The notes below the pieces were generated by a model. The model saw nothing but the letters and a program-made list of their open reading frames with translations, searched no databases and was not told where the DNA came from. A stretch of 64,000 bases of DNA from Macrosoma leucophasiata (taxonomy: Eukaryota; Arthropoda; Insecta; Lepidoptera; Hedylidae): contig JAWQUS010000003.1 in NCBI GenBank assembly GCA_036365455.1, positions 5,910,001 through 5,974,000 on the forward strand. The letters run 5' to 3'. The translations under genes and the position numbers were made by a program. Of the stretch, positions 10,883 through 20,211 are shown in pieces. Each line of letters opens with the position of its first letter. Position 1 is the first letter of the stretch.

Positions 10883-11620
10883 ATGTATGTATGTATCTAT
10901 GTATCTTCACGCCAGGTCCCTAACGGGGTAGGCAGAGAGTGTAGAGCGCCAGACATCCCGGTTCTGAGAAACCTCTCGTGCCTCGTCTACCTTCATCATT
11001 CTCTTCATACATGCACGCCGATTCCTAAGACTTTTGACCCCACCATCAGACAGAACTCGACCTATTTGGTCATGGTAGGTCAGCCTTGGTCTTCCTGGGC
11101 CTCTGCAACCATCCACATTCGCATTGTATATCTGTTTAGTCATTCGCTCATTCGACATTCTTTCTATATGCCCGAACCATCGGAGCATGCCTTTTTTCAT
11201 TTTTACACCGATACTATCATTCACACAAAGTCTCTTTCTTACATCTTCATTTCTAACGCGATCGGTGAGTGATACACCGCAGATCTTGCGCAATGATCTC
11301 ATCTCGACCGCGTTCAACTTACTTTCATGCTCTTTCCTGCATACCCAGCTCTCGCTTCCATATAAAAGCGTTGGAGTAAGTACAGCATTATGTACGGCTA
11401 GTCTAGCCCGCTGGCTGAGATGTTTAGATTCTAGTAGCTTACCCAACGCTCCATTCACGCAATTTCCAGCAAGCACTCTTCTTTCTATGTCAGTGGTGTA
11501 CCTACCATCCTTGCTAAAAGCACATCCAAGATATACAATTTCATCAACCTGTTCTAACACTGCATCATCTACTACTACCCTTGCATTTGTTCTCTGTTCA
11601 TCTCTTTCAAATACTAATAC
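10883..11620 (-). mobile_element. RTE-clade LINE copy A, 5'-truncated, 738 bp
   Basis: Flanked by an exact 10-base direct repeat TGTTACAATA (10873-10882 and 11621-11630), which splits the MITE above. The 3' end has the family terminus GGCGTGAAGATAC followed by an ATACATACAT-type tail (seen on plus as ATGTATGTATGTATC). Aligns in sequence to about the last 730 bases of the longest copy at 55133-56830. Confidence 0.9.
10907..11620 (-). pseudogene. RTE LINE reverse transcriptase, C-terminal fragment (copy A)
   Basis: Open for about 238 codons on the minus strand. It starts inside the protein, after the catalytic YADD region, at the segment equivalent to residue 321 of the longest copy. Recognisable blocks are YLGCAFSKDGRYTTDIERR, LLYGSESWVC, MKKGMLRWFGHIERM and CRGPGRPRLTYHDQIGRV, the conserved C-terminal region shared by all copies here. 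The catalytic aspartates and the endonuclease are absent, so this is an ordinary 5'-truncated, dead-on-arrival LINE insertion. The few codons upstream of 11620 that stay in frame are MITE sequence. It retains the normal stop at the 3' side. Confidence 0.85.
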
Positions 11621-11699
11621 TGTTACAATAACTTTAACAAATATCTTGGTGCAACCCAGGCTAAGTATCAAAAACTAAGACAAATGTTGGTCTGGAAAG

Positions 11700-11990
11700 T
11701 TTTTTTTTTTTTTTTTTATGTTATGGAAGTGGCAAACAAGCATGCAGTTCACATTGATGTTAAGTGATGATTGCAGCCTATAGACACCCACACAAAGTCC
11801 GAGGTCAAAATGCAGATGCGTTACCACTCCTGAGGCCTAAGGTGTTATGCCTCTGTGCCGGAAATTACAGGGCCGTACATTACCACCTGACCGGAACACG
11901 ATAGTGCTGAACACTACCATTTAGCGGCAAGTATATTAGGTAATGCGGTGGTGCCTACGCCCGCGAGCTCCGTCACTGGTGCTCTACCAG
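11700..11990 (-). repeat. Rep1 copy, full length with long T-tract
   Basis: Plus strand: a T-run of about 20 bases, TATGTTATGGAAGTGGCAAA, all central blocks, and GCTCCGTCACTGG to CTCTACCAG at the right. The T-run is the poly(A) tail in the element's own direction. Confidence 0.85.
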
Positions 11991-12337
11991 TAAAAATTGG
12001 GTGTGATATTTTAATAATAGAAGAAGAATAATATTTTTTTTGTTAGCGTTATATGTTTGCGTGCATTGACGCATTATACGATATTCTTGTAGTTGCTTGT
12101 AAAAGCCAGTCAAGGTTCATTACGGGATGTATTTATTGTTTAACGTAAAATTAGCTTATTTTTCTTATGATTGTAATTTAATGGCCATAAAATTAAATCC
12201 ACCAGGCTACGGTACCTATTGCAGTAAGACGAAGGTGTTGACGTAGCACCTCTACGCCAAGAGTGCTTAGTTTGCGACAGTATAAGTGGGCAAGTTATTT
12301 ACTTCTCAACGAAATTCTAGAAAACACAATAAGTAGG
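11991..12337. other. Unassigned; holds first copy of a short direct repeat
   Basis: GACGTAGCACCTCTACGCCA at about 12239 reappears in diverged form (GGCGTAGCACTTCTACGCCA) at about 12595, on the far side of the SINE-A inverted pair. Confidence 0.45.
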
Positions 12338-12400
12338 ACGACCCGGTTAGTCCAGCGGTGTGAGATGACCGTGTGATTCGAAGGGTCGCGGGTTCGATCG
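12338..12400 (+). repeat. SINE-A tRNA-like head only (copy 4)
   Basis: GACCCGGTTAGTCCAGCGG to GGTCGCGGGTTCGATCG: box A and box B both present, cut off immediately after box B. Faces copy 5. Confidence 0.75.
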
Positions 12401-12429
12401 TAACGTAACGTATACATAATAATATACGT

Positions 12430-12582
12430 AAATCGCATTACACACATACAACACATACACAAACATCCAGACCCGAAAAAAATATCTGTAGGCCATACAA
12501 ATATTTGTACCGGTGCGGGGATTGAACCCGCGACCCTTCGAATTAAACGGTCATCTCACACCGCTGGACTAACCGGGTCGCC
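12430..12582 (-). repeat. SINE-A copy 5
   Basis: Reverse copy with body and complete head (ACCGGTGCGGGGATTGAACC, then CCGCTGGACTAACCGGGTCG on plus). Its head is inverted relative to the head at 12338-12400, so the two can fold back on each other. Confidence 0.85.
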
Positions 12583-12630
12583 AACAAATGTATTGGCGTA
12601 GCACTTCTACGCCATGAGAGCCTAGACAGC

Positions 12631-13392
12631 TACAAAAGGTAATTGTTATTTATCGTTATTTACTGTCATCAACAAAAAATGTGAACACACACTATATATT
12701 TTTATGTGGATTAAAAATATTTTTCATATATTCGATCGATCGATTCTAAGAAATTTACTCATAGTCTCAAATTGACGTTTGAAAAAAAAAAAGTATTATT
12801 TTTAATCGTCTAGAGAGAGATATATCTTATGAATATTTCATTAAAGTGACTCTTCATGTCAGATTTTTAAAATGATTTTAATAAATATACACGAAATAAG
12901 CACAATAGATAAATGTTCTTTTCATCTACTCTGTATTTATAACCTAACGCTAGAGTTCTTGCAGGTACTGGAGTTTTATCGTAAGTGACCCGTACATTAT
13001 GTGCAAGACCCTTTATTTCAATTGTAACTCAGCTATAGAAAAGTAAAACACTTATCATAAAACTAATTGTTATAAAAGTCACATAAAAAGTTTCATAAAC
13101 ACAATGGAAGCGTTGAGTACTGTTGCAATGACGTCACATAGTTGGAAAATTACATACAAGGGAAAAGAGTGATTAGAAAAGCACTTTCAGTAGGTGCGGC
13201 ATCCAATATCACACACTGTACACTTTATTTGAATACGGAACGTCTATTATAGTTGAGGTTGATTCGTCATCGCCCTAACAATAGTGAAAAATAAATGGCA
13301 AAAGTAGTTCCGCTCTAATTTTGTCTTTTTTTGCATTATGTCTTGGGTTTGTCAGTAGCAAATGAACGAGTACAAATTAAATTGTTTAATTA
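12631..13392. other. Unassigned AT-rich sequence
   Basis: Nothing recognised. Confidence 0.5.
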
Positions 13393-13505
13393 TAACCCCC
13401 TTATTCATAAACGTACATTAGATACGTTTTAGCTATAGAATGCTTTGTCTTTGTCAGTTACATTGTCAAATGTGCAGGATAGAAAAAGACAAAACTTTAG
13501 ATAGA
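13393..13505 (-). repeat. MITE-F relic
   Basis: CATAAACGTACATTAGATACGTTTTAG and GCTTTGTCTTTGTCA then AATGTGCAGGATAGAAAAA are the reverse complement of the segment 38270-38385. Only the conserved half is preserved here. Confidence 0.55.
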
Positions 13506-13920
13506 AAATACGATTATTAATTATTTCATTTACAATTAAAATTGTTTAATTATAAATGAATAATAAAATATATAACAATAACATAATACCTTTTTAACAT
13601 GTGTAACATAATACCTTTTTTTCCTCTAACTACCTCTTTAGGGAAATAAAGACGTGTCAAGATTTAAATTTAAACCTGTAAATTAGTCCATCAGTTCTTA
13701 AACTGAACAATTAGTGTTCGAGATCAATTTGAACAACGAAGAGTCCCAGGCGAGCGTGTTCTATCACCTATCAGGCCAATTAAACGGTCTGCCTTAATTC
13801 TCGGCTTGACTCAATTTCCCTTAAATATGCATTAAACTGTTCATTCAGTAAAACCGAGTTATGGAACTGAATTGCATAAATTTGGGAAATAAATTATAAT
13901 TTCTTAAATTTTAATTAATT
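13506..13920. other. Unassigned AT-rich sequence
   Basis: Nothing recognised. Confidence 0.5.
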
Positions 13921-13932
13921 TATTACAAAAAT

Positions 13933-14478
13933 GGAGCGTTGGGTAAGCTACTAGAATCTAAACATCTCAGCCAGCGGGCTCGACTAGCCGTACATAATGC
14001 TGTACTTACTCCAATGCTTTTATATGGGAGCGAGAGCTGGGTATGCAGGAAAGAGCATGAAAGTAAGTTGAACGCGGTCGAGATGAGATCTTTGCGCAAG
14101 ATCTGCGGTGTATCACTCACCGATCGCGTTCGTAATGAAGATGTAAGAAAGAGACTTTGTGTGAATGATAGTATCGGTGTAAAAATGAAAAAAGGCATGC
14201 TCCGATGGTTCGGGCATATAGAAAGAATGTCGAACGAGCGAATGACTAAACAGATATACAATGCGAATGTGGATGGTTGCAGAGGCCCAGGAAGACCAAG
14301 GCTGACCTACCATGACCAAATAGGTCGAGTTCTGTCTGATGGTGGGGTCAAAAGTCTTAGGAATCGGCGTGCATGTATGAAGAGAATGATGAAGGTAGAC
14401 GAGGCACGAGAGGTTTGTCTGAACCGGGATATCTGGCGCTCTACACTCTCTGCCTACCCCGTTAGGGACCTGGCGTGA
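13933..14478 (+). pseudogene. RTE LINE reverse transcriptase, C-terminal fragment (copy B)
   Basis: About 180 codons, open to the family's normal stop. Blocks seen in order are GKLLESKHLSQRARLAVHN, LLYGSESWVCRKEHES, RSLRKICGVSLTDRV, RWFGHIERM and GPGRPRLTYHDQIG. It lacks the RT catalytic core and endonuclease. It differs from the copy at 55141-56820 by only a handful of residues, so the insertion is fairly young. Confidence 0.85.
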
Positions 14479-14495
14479 AGATACATACATATATG
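13933..14495 (+). mobile_element. RTE-clade LINE copy B, 5'-truncated, 563 bp
   Basis: Flanked by near-identical 12-base repeats, TATTACAAAAAT (13921-13932) and TATTACGAAAAT (14496-14507), a target duplication with one change. The 3' end is GGCGTGAAG followed by ATACATACATATATG. Confidence 0.9.
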
Positions 14496-14582
14496 TATTA
14501 CGAAAATCATTTAAAGAATCTGACATGAAAAGTCACTTCAATTAAATATTCATATGATAACTCTCTCCAATTTTATTTATTT

Positions 14583-14748
14583 CACGGGCAGACGGTTCAG
14601 TCTGCCCGTGACCACGGTAGCTGGAAAGCGACCGAAACGTCGGGTGTATGAAGAAGTTTGGAAGTGTTGCATACGCGAGAAAATCCGCAAGTTTAATTTC
14701 AACAATGTATGAAGCTCGCGAAAACCTACGAAAACGTTATAGATATAT
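14583..14748 (+). repeat. Penelope-like element terminal fragment
   Basis: CAGTCTGCCCGTGACCACGG, GAAAGCGACCGAAACGTCGG and TACGCGAGAAAATCCG correspond to the 3' untranslated part of the Penelope element (53878-53990), with an extra 40 bases in the middle. It is followed by ATGAAGCTCGCGAAAACCT, a block also found at 26043, 47660 and, inverted, 50640. Confidence 0.75.
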
Positions 14749-15290
14749 ACTGTTAATTCCATCATAATTTTATAATGTAAATATTGAATGTCTTTTCCAA
14801 ACATACAAACGTTTTTAGAATCGAGCAATTTATTTTTATTACATTAAGGCTTAGATCGTTTCAAGTTTCTTCAACTATTCCCAATTATTTTATATACTAT
14901 CCAGGGATATGGAACTATCGTTATATCCTGTTACTCTTAATAATAGCACTAACACTGAATACGCTGCGAGGCCAGCGAATAGATTTAGCAGAACTACTTC
15001 TTAGATAATATTACTTACTAACTTCGACGCCGGGTCCATAAGAGATAATATGGATTGTTCTAGACATTTACTGCGATAAATATTTCATAGCTGATGTAAC
15101 AAAAACATGTATTTTGGTTGGGCTCTAATTTGAAGTTGAGGAATTTGAACTTTATCTGACTTATACAACCGAAGAGTAATCATTGAATACATTATAATCA
15201 TTTCTATTTATAGACCCAAAGGACGTTGGTTAGGGATTTATGCGATCAGATATTAAGAGTGGAAATGGGTCTGTATTCAGAACTGTAGTT
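14749..15290. other. Unassigned AT-rich sequence
   Basis: Nothing recognised; a 74-residue open frame at 14784-15008 has no signature. Confidence 0.45.
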
Positions 15291-15295
15291 TTATC

Positions 15296-15345
15296 ACCTA
15301 CTAGCTGTTGCTCGCGGCTCCGCCCGCGTGTAGGTCGCTTTTCGC
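15296..15345 (+). repeat. Repeat E fragment
   Basis: CTACTAGCTGTTGCTCGCGG then CTCCGCCCGCGTG is the opening block of repeat E. The rest of the unit is not recognisable. Confidence 0.5.
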
Positions 15346-16361
15346 GTTACCTGTGGAAACTCATCAAATCATCCAATAGCATCCCACAGGAACATTTTTT
15401 CGGGATAAACAGTGTGGGTAAGTAAATGACAGACAAGTTATAAGCAGACATTCTTTGGGAAGTGTAACACTTAAAGACAACATAACACTTAAAGAGAAAA
15501 CGACGATTACCCGAAATTCTTACAAGAATTTTACGTGGACGAAGTCACGGGCTATGGTTAGCAGTCTATAAATCTACAAATACAATTTCTTACCGCTTTA
15601 TATTCCTTAGAATAAGCCGTGATTTCAATTCACGTCACCAAACATTACCACAATTAGCCAGATAAATAAATCACTTATGCATGGATGATATTCAATATTC
15701 CAGTTCTGAACAACATACTGCAATAACATCTAATCCGAGCTAACGCATGAATATTTATATCAATTGTTCAAAGTTCGAGCTTTGCAAAACAGTTAACTCC
15801 GTCTTTGTATGTTTACCTCGACCTTACTCAAAATATTCCCCGCTAATTGTAAGTCTTATGTACAATTAAACAGCAGAGTCCTTGCGGTTTGAGGCTGTGA
15901 GCCTTTAGGACTTGTGGTGGCTGCGGCCTTACAGTTGTCACATAACTATACAGTTACAATATTAACTGACTCTCAACTCTATATCAAACAAGACAAGGTA
16001 CAATTTAACGGGAGCAGGTTGGATTGTTTGTAATTACAAACTTATGCGCTTTGAATATTGAAATGTTGTTCAACAACTGCTGGCGACAAATTAAAAAGAA
16101 ACGGCTTGATTATCAGGCAGCGTTTGTTATTACAGCAAGTTAGTTAGAGAAAAACTAGCAAAGCGTGAATATTCTCTTTCTCTCTCCTTCCTTATAGTGA
16201 GTAAGAAAAATCACGTTGGCAATCGTAAACGGATAGGATCTTTATTATTTTTATATGTGACTGCGATGATTTCTTTTGTTTTTATTTTCCGTAAGTAGAT
16301 TGAGTTAAGGTTTACTTCCTTTGGTGTTTCTTCATTAAAACGCAAAAAGTGTAGAAAATTT
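15346..16361. other. Unassigned AT-rich sequence
   Basis: About 1 kb with nothing recognised. Confidence 0.5.
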
Positions 16362-16500
16362 ATTTTGGCAAAGAAACATACAATTCACATTGATGGTAAG
16401 TAATAGTCCTATAAACGTCTACATCATGCCAGAGATTTAAATGCTGTTACCACTCCTGAGATCCTGAGTTTAGGATCCCAGAGTAGCAGTGGGGGCCAAA
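16362..16500 (-). repeat. Rep1 relic
   Basis: CAATTCACATTGATGGTAAG and CTGTTACCACTCCTGAG on plus: old, diverged reverse copy. Confidence 0.5.
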
Positions 16501-16764
16501 AATTATTAGATAATTTTAAGGGTATTAATATACTTACAGTGTCTTTTTACTGTGTGATGAAAATGAAATACCATTTTTTTTATATGCACTTACCAGAACA
16601 GACGCAGTTACATACAGTGAAATGTAAGTTGTCAGTTTGCTTGGTACACACAAACTTGATGCGCTGTTTATGCGGTACGTGTTAACAAATTATGCATGCA
16701 TTCAGAACACAATGCTGCCAGTGAATGGTTTAAACTAAACCTGAAATTACAATACGTATAGTAT

Positions 16765-17037
16765 AAGTGGTAAACAAGCATGCAGTTCACATTGATGTTA
16801 AGTGATGACTGCAGCCTATAGACACCCACACAAAGACCAAGGTCAAAATGCAGATGCGTTACCACTCCTGAGGCCTAAGGTGTTATGCCTCTGTGCCGGA
16901 AATTACAGGGCCGTACATTACCCCCTGACCGGAACACGATAGTGCTGAACACTATCATTTAGCGGCAAGTGTATTAGGTAATGCGGTGGTGCCTACGCCC
17001 GCGAGCTCCGTCACTGGATCTCTACCACCAGTAGAAA
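16765..17037 (-). repeat. Rep1 reference copy, near full length
   Basis: One of the cleanest copies. On plus it runs GTGGTAAACAAGCATGCAG, ACCACTCCTGAGGCCTAAGG, TGTGCCGGAAATTACAGGG, CTGACCGGAACACGATAGTG, TAATGCGGTGGTGCCTACG and CTCTACCACCAG. About 270 bp without the A-rich tail. It has no long open frame, no terminal inverted repeat and no clear box A plus box B pair. I treat it as a SINE-like non-autonomous retroelement because the element's 3' end is A-rich; which element mobilises it is unknown. Confidence 0.85.
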
Positions 17038-17187
17038 ATCTCACGTTATTATATTTAATTTTACTACCGCTCTATTGGAATGGTTTGACCGCCATTGTTA
17101 AAGTGAAGGAAGAATTCTCCACCACTAGAGGGCGATGGAGTCGTCACATCCCCTCGCCTTCATTTGTCTCATAAATGTATATCGCTA

Positions 17188-17400
17188 GTTACGTCATTAA
17201 ATTCTAAACATATAATGATCGCAATCTTCGTTCCTCTGCAATGGGGAAGTATCGGCGCGACCGACTTCCATTCACAGGGAATCGATCGACAGCCGCGCCA
17301 GTCAATATCTCTCCTCTATACATTATACTACTCTACGAATTATACTTTATGGAGCGGTTTGCAAATTGTCTTATTATTGTGTATCTCTTAGAAGAAGGGT
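17188..17400 (+). repeat. Repeat G unit 1
   Basis: TTCTAAACATATAATGATCG, CTCTGCAATGGGGAAG, GACCGACTTCCATTC and TCGATCGACAGCCGCGCC, then TATGGAGCGGTTTGC. Related units: 18535-18660 (inverted), 19590-19730 and 20010-20165; isolated GAGCGGTTTGCA blocks lie at 19374 and 21276. Confidence 0.65.
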
Positions 17401-17439
17401 TATGGTGACGAATTATTGGCGTCGGCCTAATATCATTTC

Positions 17440-18530
17440 AAGATGTTTTTTCTTTTACAAATTGCTTTTATTCACTTCGCCTTCAGTACACTCTCTCTTT
17501 AGTCGTTTCCCTCACTGCTGAGGATCGTGGCTCCTTTTGATTCTGTCAACCAGCTTTCTCCATCGGTTTCGTTCCGTCGCTTGGTGTATTGCAGCTCTAA
17601 GTGGTATCTCTAGCTCTTGCGATACCTGATCCGCCCACCTTTTGGGACTGCGGCCTCTGGGTCTCTTTCCCTCCACTTTGCCAGTAATTATTAGACGTTC
17701 CAAGTTTTTATCACCCCTACGAGCAATGTGGCCAAAGTATCGCAGTATACGTTGCAAACAGGTTGTAGACAGACGCTGAGAATTTTCAATTTGCAATTAT
17801 TTCAGGATCGAGATGTTTGTGCGGTGGGCTGTCCATGGTATCCTCAACATCCTGCGCCAGGACCACATTTCAAAGGCGTCGATTTTTTGCCTGAGGGCGG
17901 CTTTAATTGTCCATGTCTCGACACCATACAAAGCGATGGAAAAGACAAGTGTCCGGACGATGTGTCTTTTGGTCCGGTTTGTTATATTCCTGTCTTTCCA
18001 CACTCTACTCAGTTCCGCCATTGCTGTCCTGGCCATGCCAATACGCCTTCTGATCTCTGGCTCGCTGCTGCCTTTGCGGGTAATAGTTGATCCCAGATAC
18101 TGAAAATGATCCACGTTCTCGTATTCTTGCAGGAGATTGGTGCGCTGGATGGTTTCAAAGCGATCAATCACCATGAGTTTGATCTTCGATTTATTTATAG
18201 CAAGACCCATTTCTAGACTGACGGTCTCCAAGCGATTCAGTAATACCGCCATTTCTGTTTCAGATGATGCCAAGAGGGTAGTGTTATCAGCATAACGGAG
18301 ATTAGATATTTTGACTCCATTTATCTTAGTGCCACCTTCCCAGTTCTCGAGCGTTTGGCGCATTATGTACTCTCCATATATATTAAATAAGATCGAGGAG
18401 ATCACGCATCCTTGTCTTATACCCTTTTGGAATTTAAACCGACTTGATGTTACATTACCTACAGTGACCGTACCATATCCCGATTCATACAGATTCTGAA
18501 TGAATCGTGTACACTTCAGTACACACTACA
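17440..18530 (-). pseudogene. Second non-LTR LINE, partial reverse transcriptase, frameshifted
   Basis: Minus-strand RT remnant of a family different from the RTE copies above. The first segment (about 18530 to 17797) contains KGIRQGC just upstream, then SSILFNIYGEYI, then LRYADNTTLLASSETEM, in which the usual YADD is YADN. It continues YLGSTITRKG, YGVETWTI and RRMLRIPWTAHRTNIS. After a frame change near 17797 the second segment (17796-17512) reads QRILRYFGHIARRGDKNLE and GKRPRGRSPKRWADQV and ends at a normal stop. This is the C-terminal architecture of RTE-like endonuclease-RT proteins. The 5' half and endonuclease are missing and the second catalytic aspartate is replaced. Non-functional. 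It lies between two inverted repeat-G units. Confidence 0.8.
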
Positions 18531-18534
18531 TACT

Positions 18535-18660
18535 TATACAATGTATAGAGGAGACATATTGGCTGGTGCAGCCGTCGATCAATTGCCTATGAATGGAACT
18601 GGGGCGCCTCGATACTTACTTGCAGCGGAACGAAGATAGCGATCAATAAAAGTTTGAAAT
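18535..18660 (-). repeat. Repeat G unit 2, inverted
   Basis: GCCGTCGATCAATTGCC, ATGAATGGAACTGG and GCAGCGGAACGAAGATAGCG are the reverse complement of the blocks in unit 1. Confidence 0.65.
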
Positions 18661-18711
18661 AAAATAACACAATGTATTATCGAATCGAAATTTGTTTTTA
18701 TCGAATGAAGT

Positions 18712-19350
18712 GCAGTTTCGGGGTCATATAGAGGGTAAGACCAAGCTGGCATCTAAGAAGCTTGGGGTGCTAAACAAGGCGAGGCAGTATTTCACATCGG
18801 GGCAACTTCTACAGCTTTATAAAGCTTAAGTGAGGCCCCATTTGGAATACTGCTCTCATCTTTGGGCGGGAGCCCCTAAATACCAGTTCGGTCCCCTTGA
18901 CTCCATTCAAAAACGTGCCATTCGAATCGTCAACGACCCAGGAATCACAAATCGACTCGAAGATCTGAGTCTGCGTAGAGACATCGGTTGTCTGTGCATC
19001 TTCTACCGCCTTTACAATGGTGAACGCTCTGATGAACTGTTCGATCTGGTGCCATCGTCTCCATTCCTTCATCGTACCACCCGCTGAAGAGAGAAGTTTC
19101 ACCCGCACAGATTGGATACTTGGCAGTGCCCAACAGCCCGATTCGCGCGTTCATTCTTGCCCAGAACGTGCAAATTGTGGAACGAACTTCCCTCTGAGTT
19201 GTTCTCCCGGCGCTACAATATGGGATTCTTCAAAACAGGGCTGGCAGCGCGTTGGTAACTCCCCTGATGTTGCAAATGTTCATAGGCGACGGTAACCACT
19301 TTCCATTAGGTGGCTCGTCTGCTTGTCTGTCAATACGTTGACATTAAAAA
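18712..19350 (+). pseudogene. CR1/Jockey-like LINE, C-terminal RT remnant with 3' tail
   Basis: Plus-strand remnant. It reads KKLGVLNKARQYFTSGQLL, then a stop at 18826-18828, then VRPHLEYCSHLWAGAPKYQF, SIQKRAIRIVND, LSLRRDIGCLCIFYRLYNGE and FDLVPSSPFLHRTTR. A frameshift follows near 19087, after which another frame reads ARSFLPRTCKLWNELPSEL and ends with VHRRR-like codons. This is the C-terminal region common in lepidopteran CR1/Jockey LINEs. The end of the element (about 19290-19350) has the matching untranslated tail finishing in a poly(A) run. The stop and frameshift make it dead; no catalytic residues remain. Confidence 0.75.
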
Positions 19351-19589
19351 AAAATACGAACTGCTTTTTATTGAGCGGTTTGCATCCCGTGGCCTTATAC
19401 GATCGTTTCTTTACATCTCGTTATTTTACAAAATCCTTTTAATGAGTGATTAAGTTCACTGATTTAATTCGCAGCGTTATTGATTGCATGATATATTATG
19501 GTAATGTGAGATGCTTTGGTCTATAAAACAAAAAAATATGTATACAAATGCTAACTGGATAGATTTACCCACATTTTCATCGCCATATT

Positions 19590-19730
19590 GATATTGAAAG
19601 TCGTGTCATTGAATATCAAACTTATAATGATCACTATGTTTGGTTCGCTGCAATGGGGAAGTTTTGGGCCGACCGAGTTCCATTCATAAGCAAGTGATCG
19701 ACCGCGTCTGCCAATTTGTTTAGTCTAGAC
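19590..19730 (+). repeat. Repeat G unit 3
   Basis: TTGATATTGAAAGTCGTGTC, CTTATAATGATCACTATG, GCTGCAATGGGGAAG, CCGAGTTCCATTCAT and GTGATCGACCGCG. Same order as unit 1. Confidence 0.65.
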
Positions 19731-20009
19731 ACTCAGTTCGAATCATTAAAAATGCTCACAGATATTTTACGAGTTACTACTCTACGATTGATATTTTTCT
19801 AGCTGTATATGTCTCTTTCACAGATAATACGAGTAGATACATTTGGCATTATTAAAATGCCCATACAAAATGTTTTCTTTTATTAATAGCCAATAATTTG
19901 ATTTTTATTAGGCTCTATCTATTTAACTTTTGAGTATTTTATGAATAGACTAACATTTTTATAAGACATTTTTTTAATTATAAAAGTTTTATACGTAAAC
20001 GCTAACTAT

Positions 20010-20165
20010 TGATATTGAAAGTGGCGTCATCTAATTTAAAACTTATAATGATGGCAATCTTTGTTGCACTGCAATGGGGAGATATCAGGTGAGCGGGTTC
20101 CATTCATAGGCGATTGATCGACGGCCGCACCTATCAATATATCTCTTCTACACATTACATAGTTG
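20010..20165 (+). repeat. Repeat G unit 4
   Basis: TTGATATTGAAAGTGGCGTC, CTTATAATGATGGCAATC, CACTGCAATGGGGAG, GGGTTCCATTCATAGGCG and TTGATCGACGGCCGC. About 420 bp after unit 3. Confidence 0.65.
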
Positions 20166-20211
20166 ACACCGTTGATATTCCGATAGATATACTGGTAATA
20201 GAGCTCCAGTG

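Larger units (their letters stand above)
10776..11662. mobile_element. Foldback MITE split by an RTE LINE insertion
   Basis: The outer arms match as inverted repeats (AGCCTGGGTTGCACCA at 10776 and TGGTGCAACCCAGGCT ending at 11662), with pairing continuing through ATATTTGTTAA and TTGTAACA. A second 17-base inverted pair sits inside (10821-10837 and 10852-10868, around CATCCTTCTCTAACTT). Without the inserted LINE and one copy of its target duplication the element is about 139 bp and nearly all hairpin. No clear target duplication for the MITE itself. Confidence 0.75.

Noticed and set aside
10883..11272. 129-residue plus-strand frame rich in H, S and C, also seen at 14113, 20420, 42338 and 56455
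   Set aside because: Second antisense shadow of the same RTE coding region.
11124..11678. 184-residue plus-strand frame, repeated at 13923-14261, 42253-42486 and 55989-56603 in other orientations
   Set aside because: It is the antisense shadow of the conserved RTE reverse transcriptase C-terminal region; it recurs only because the RTE copies recur.
17728..18103. Two overlapping plus frames of 96-120 residues
   Set aside because: Antisense to the decayed LINE reverse transcriptase at 17440-18530.
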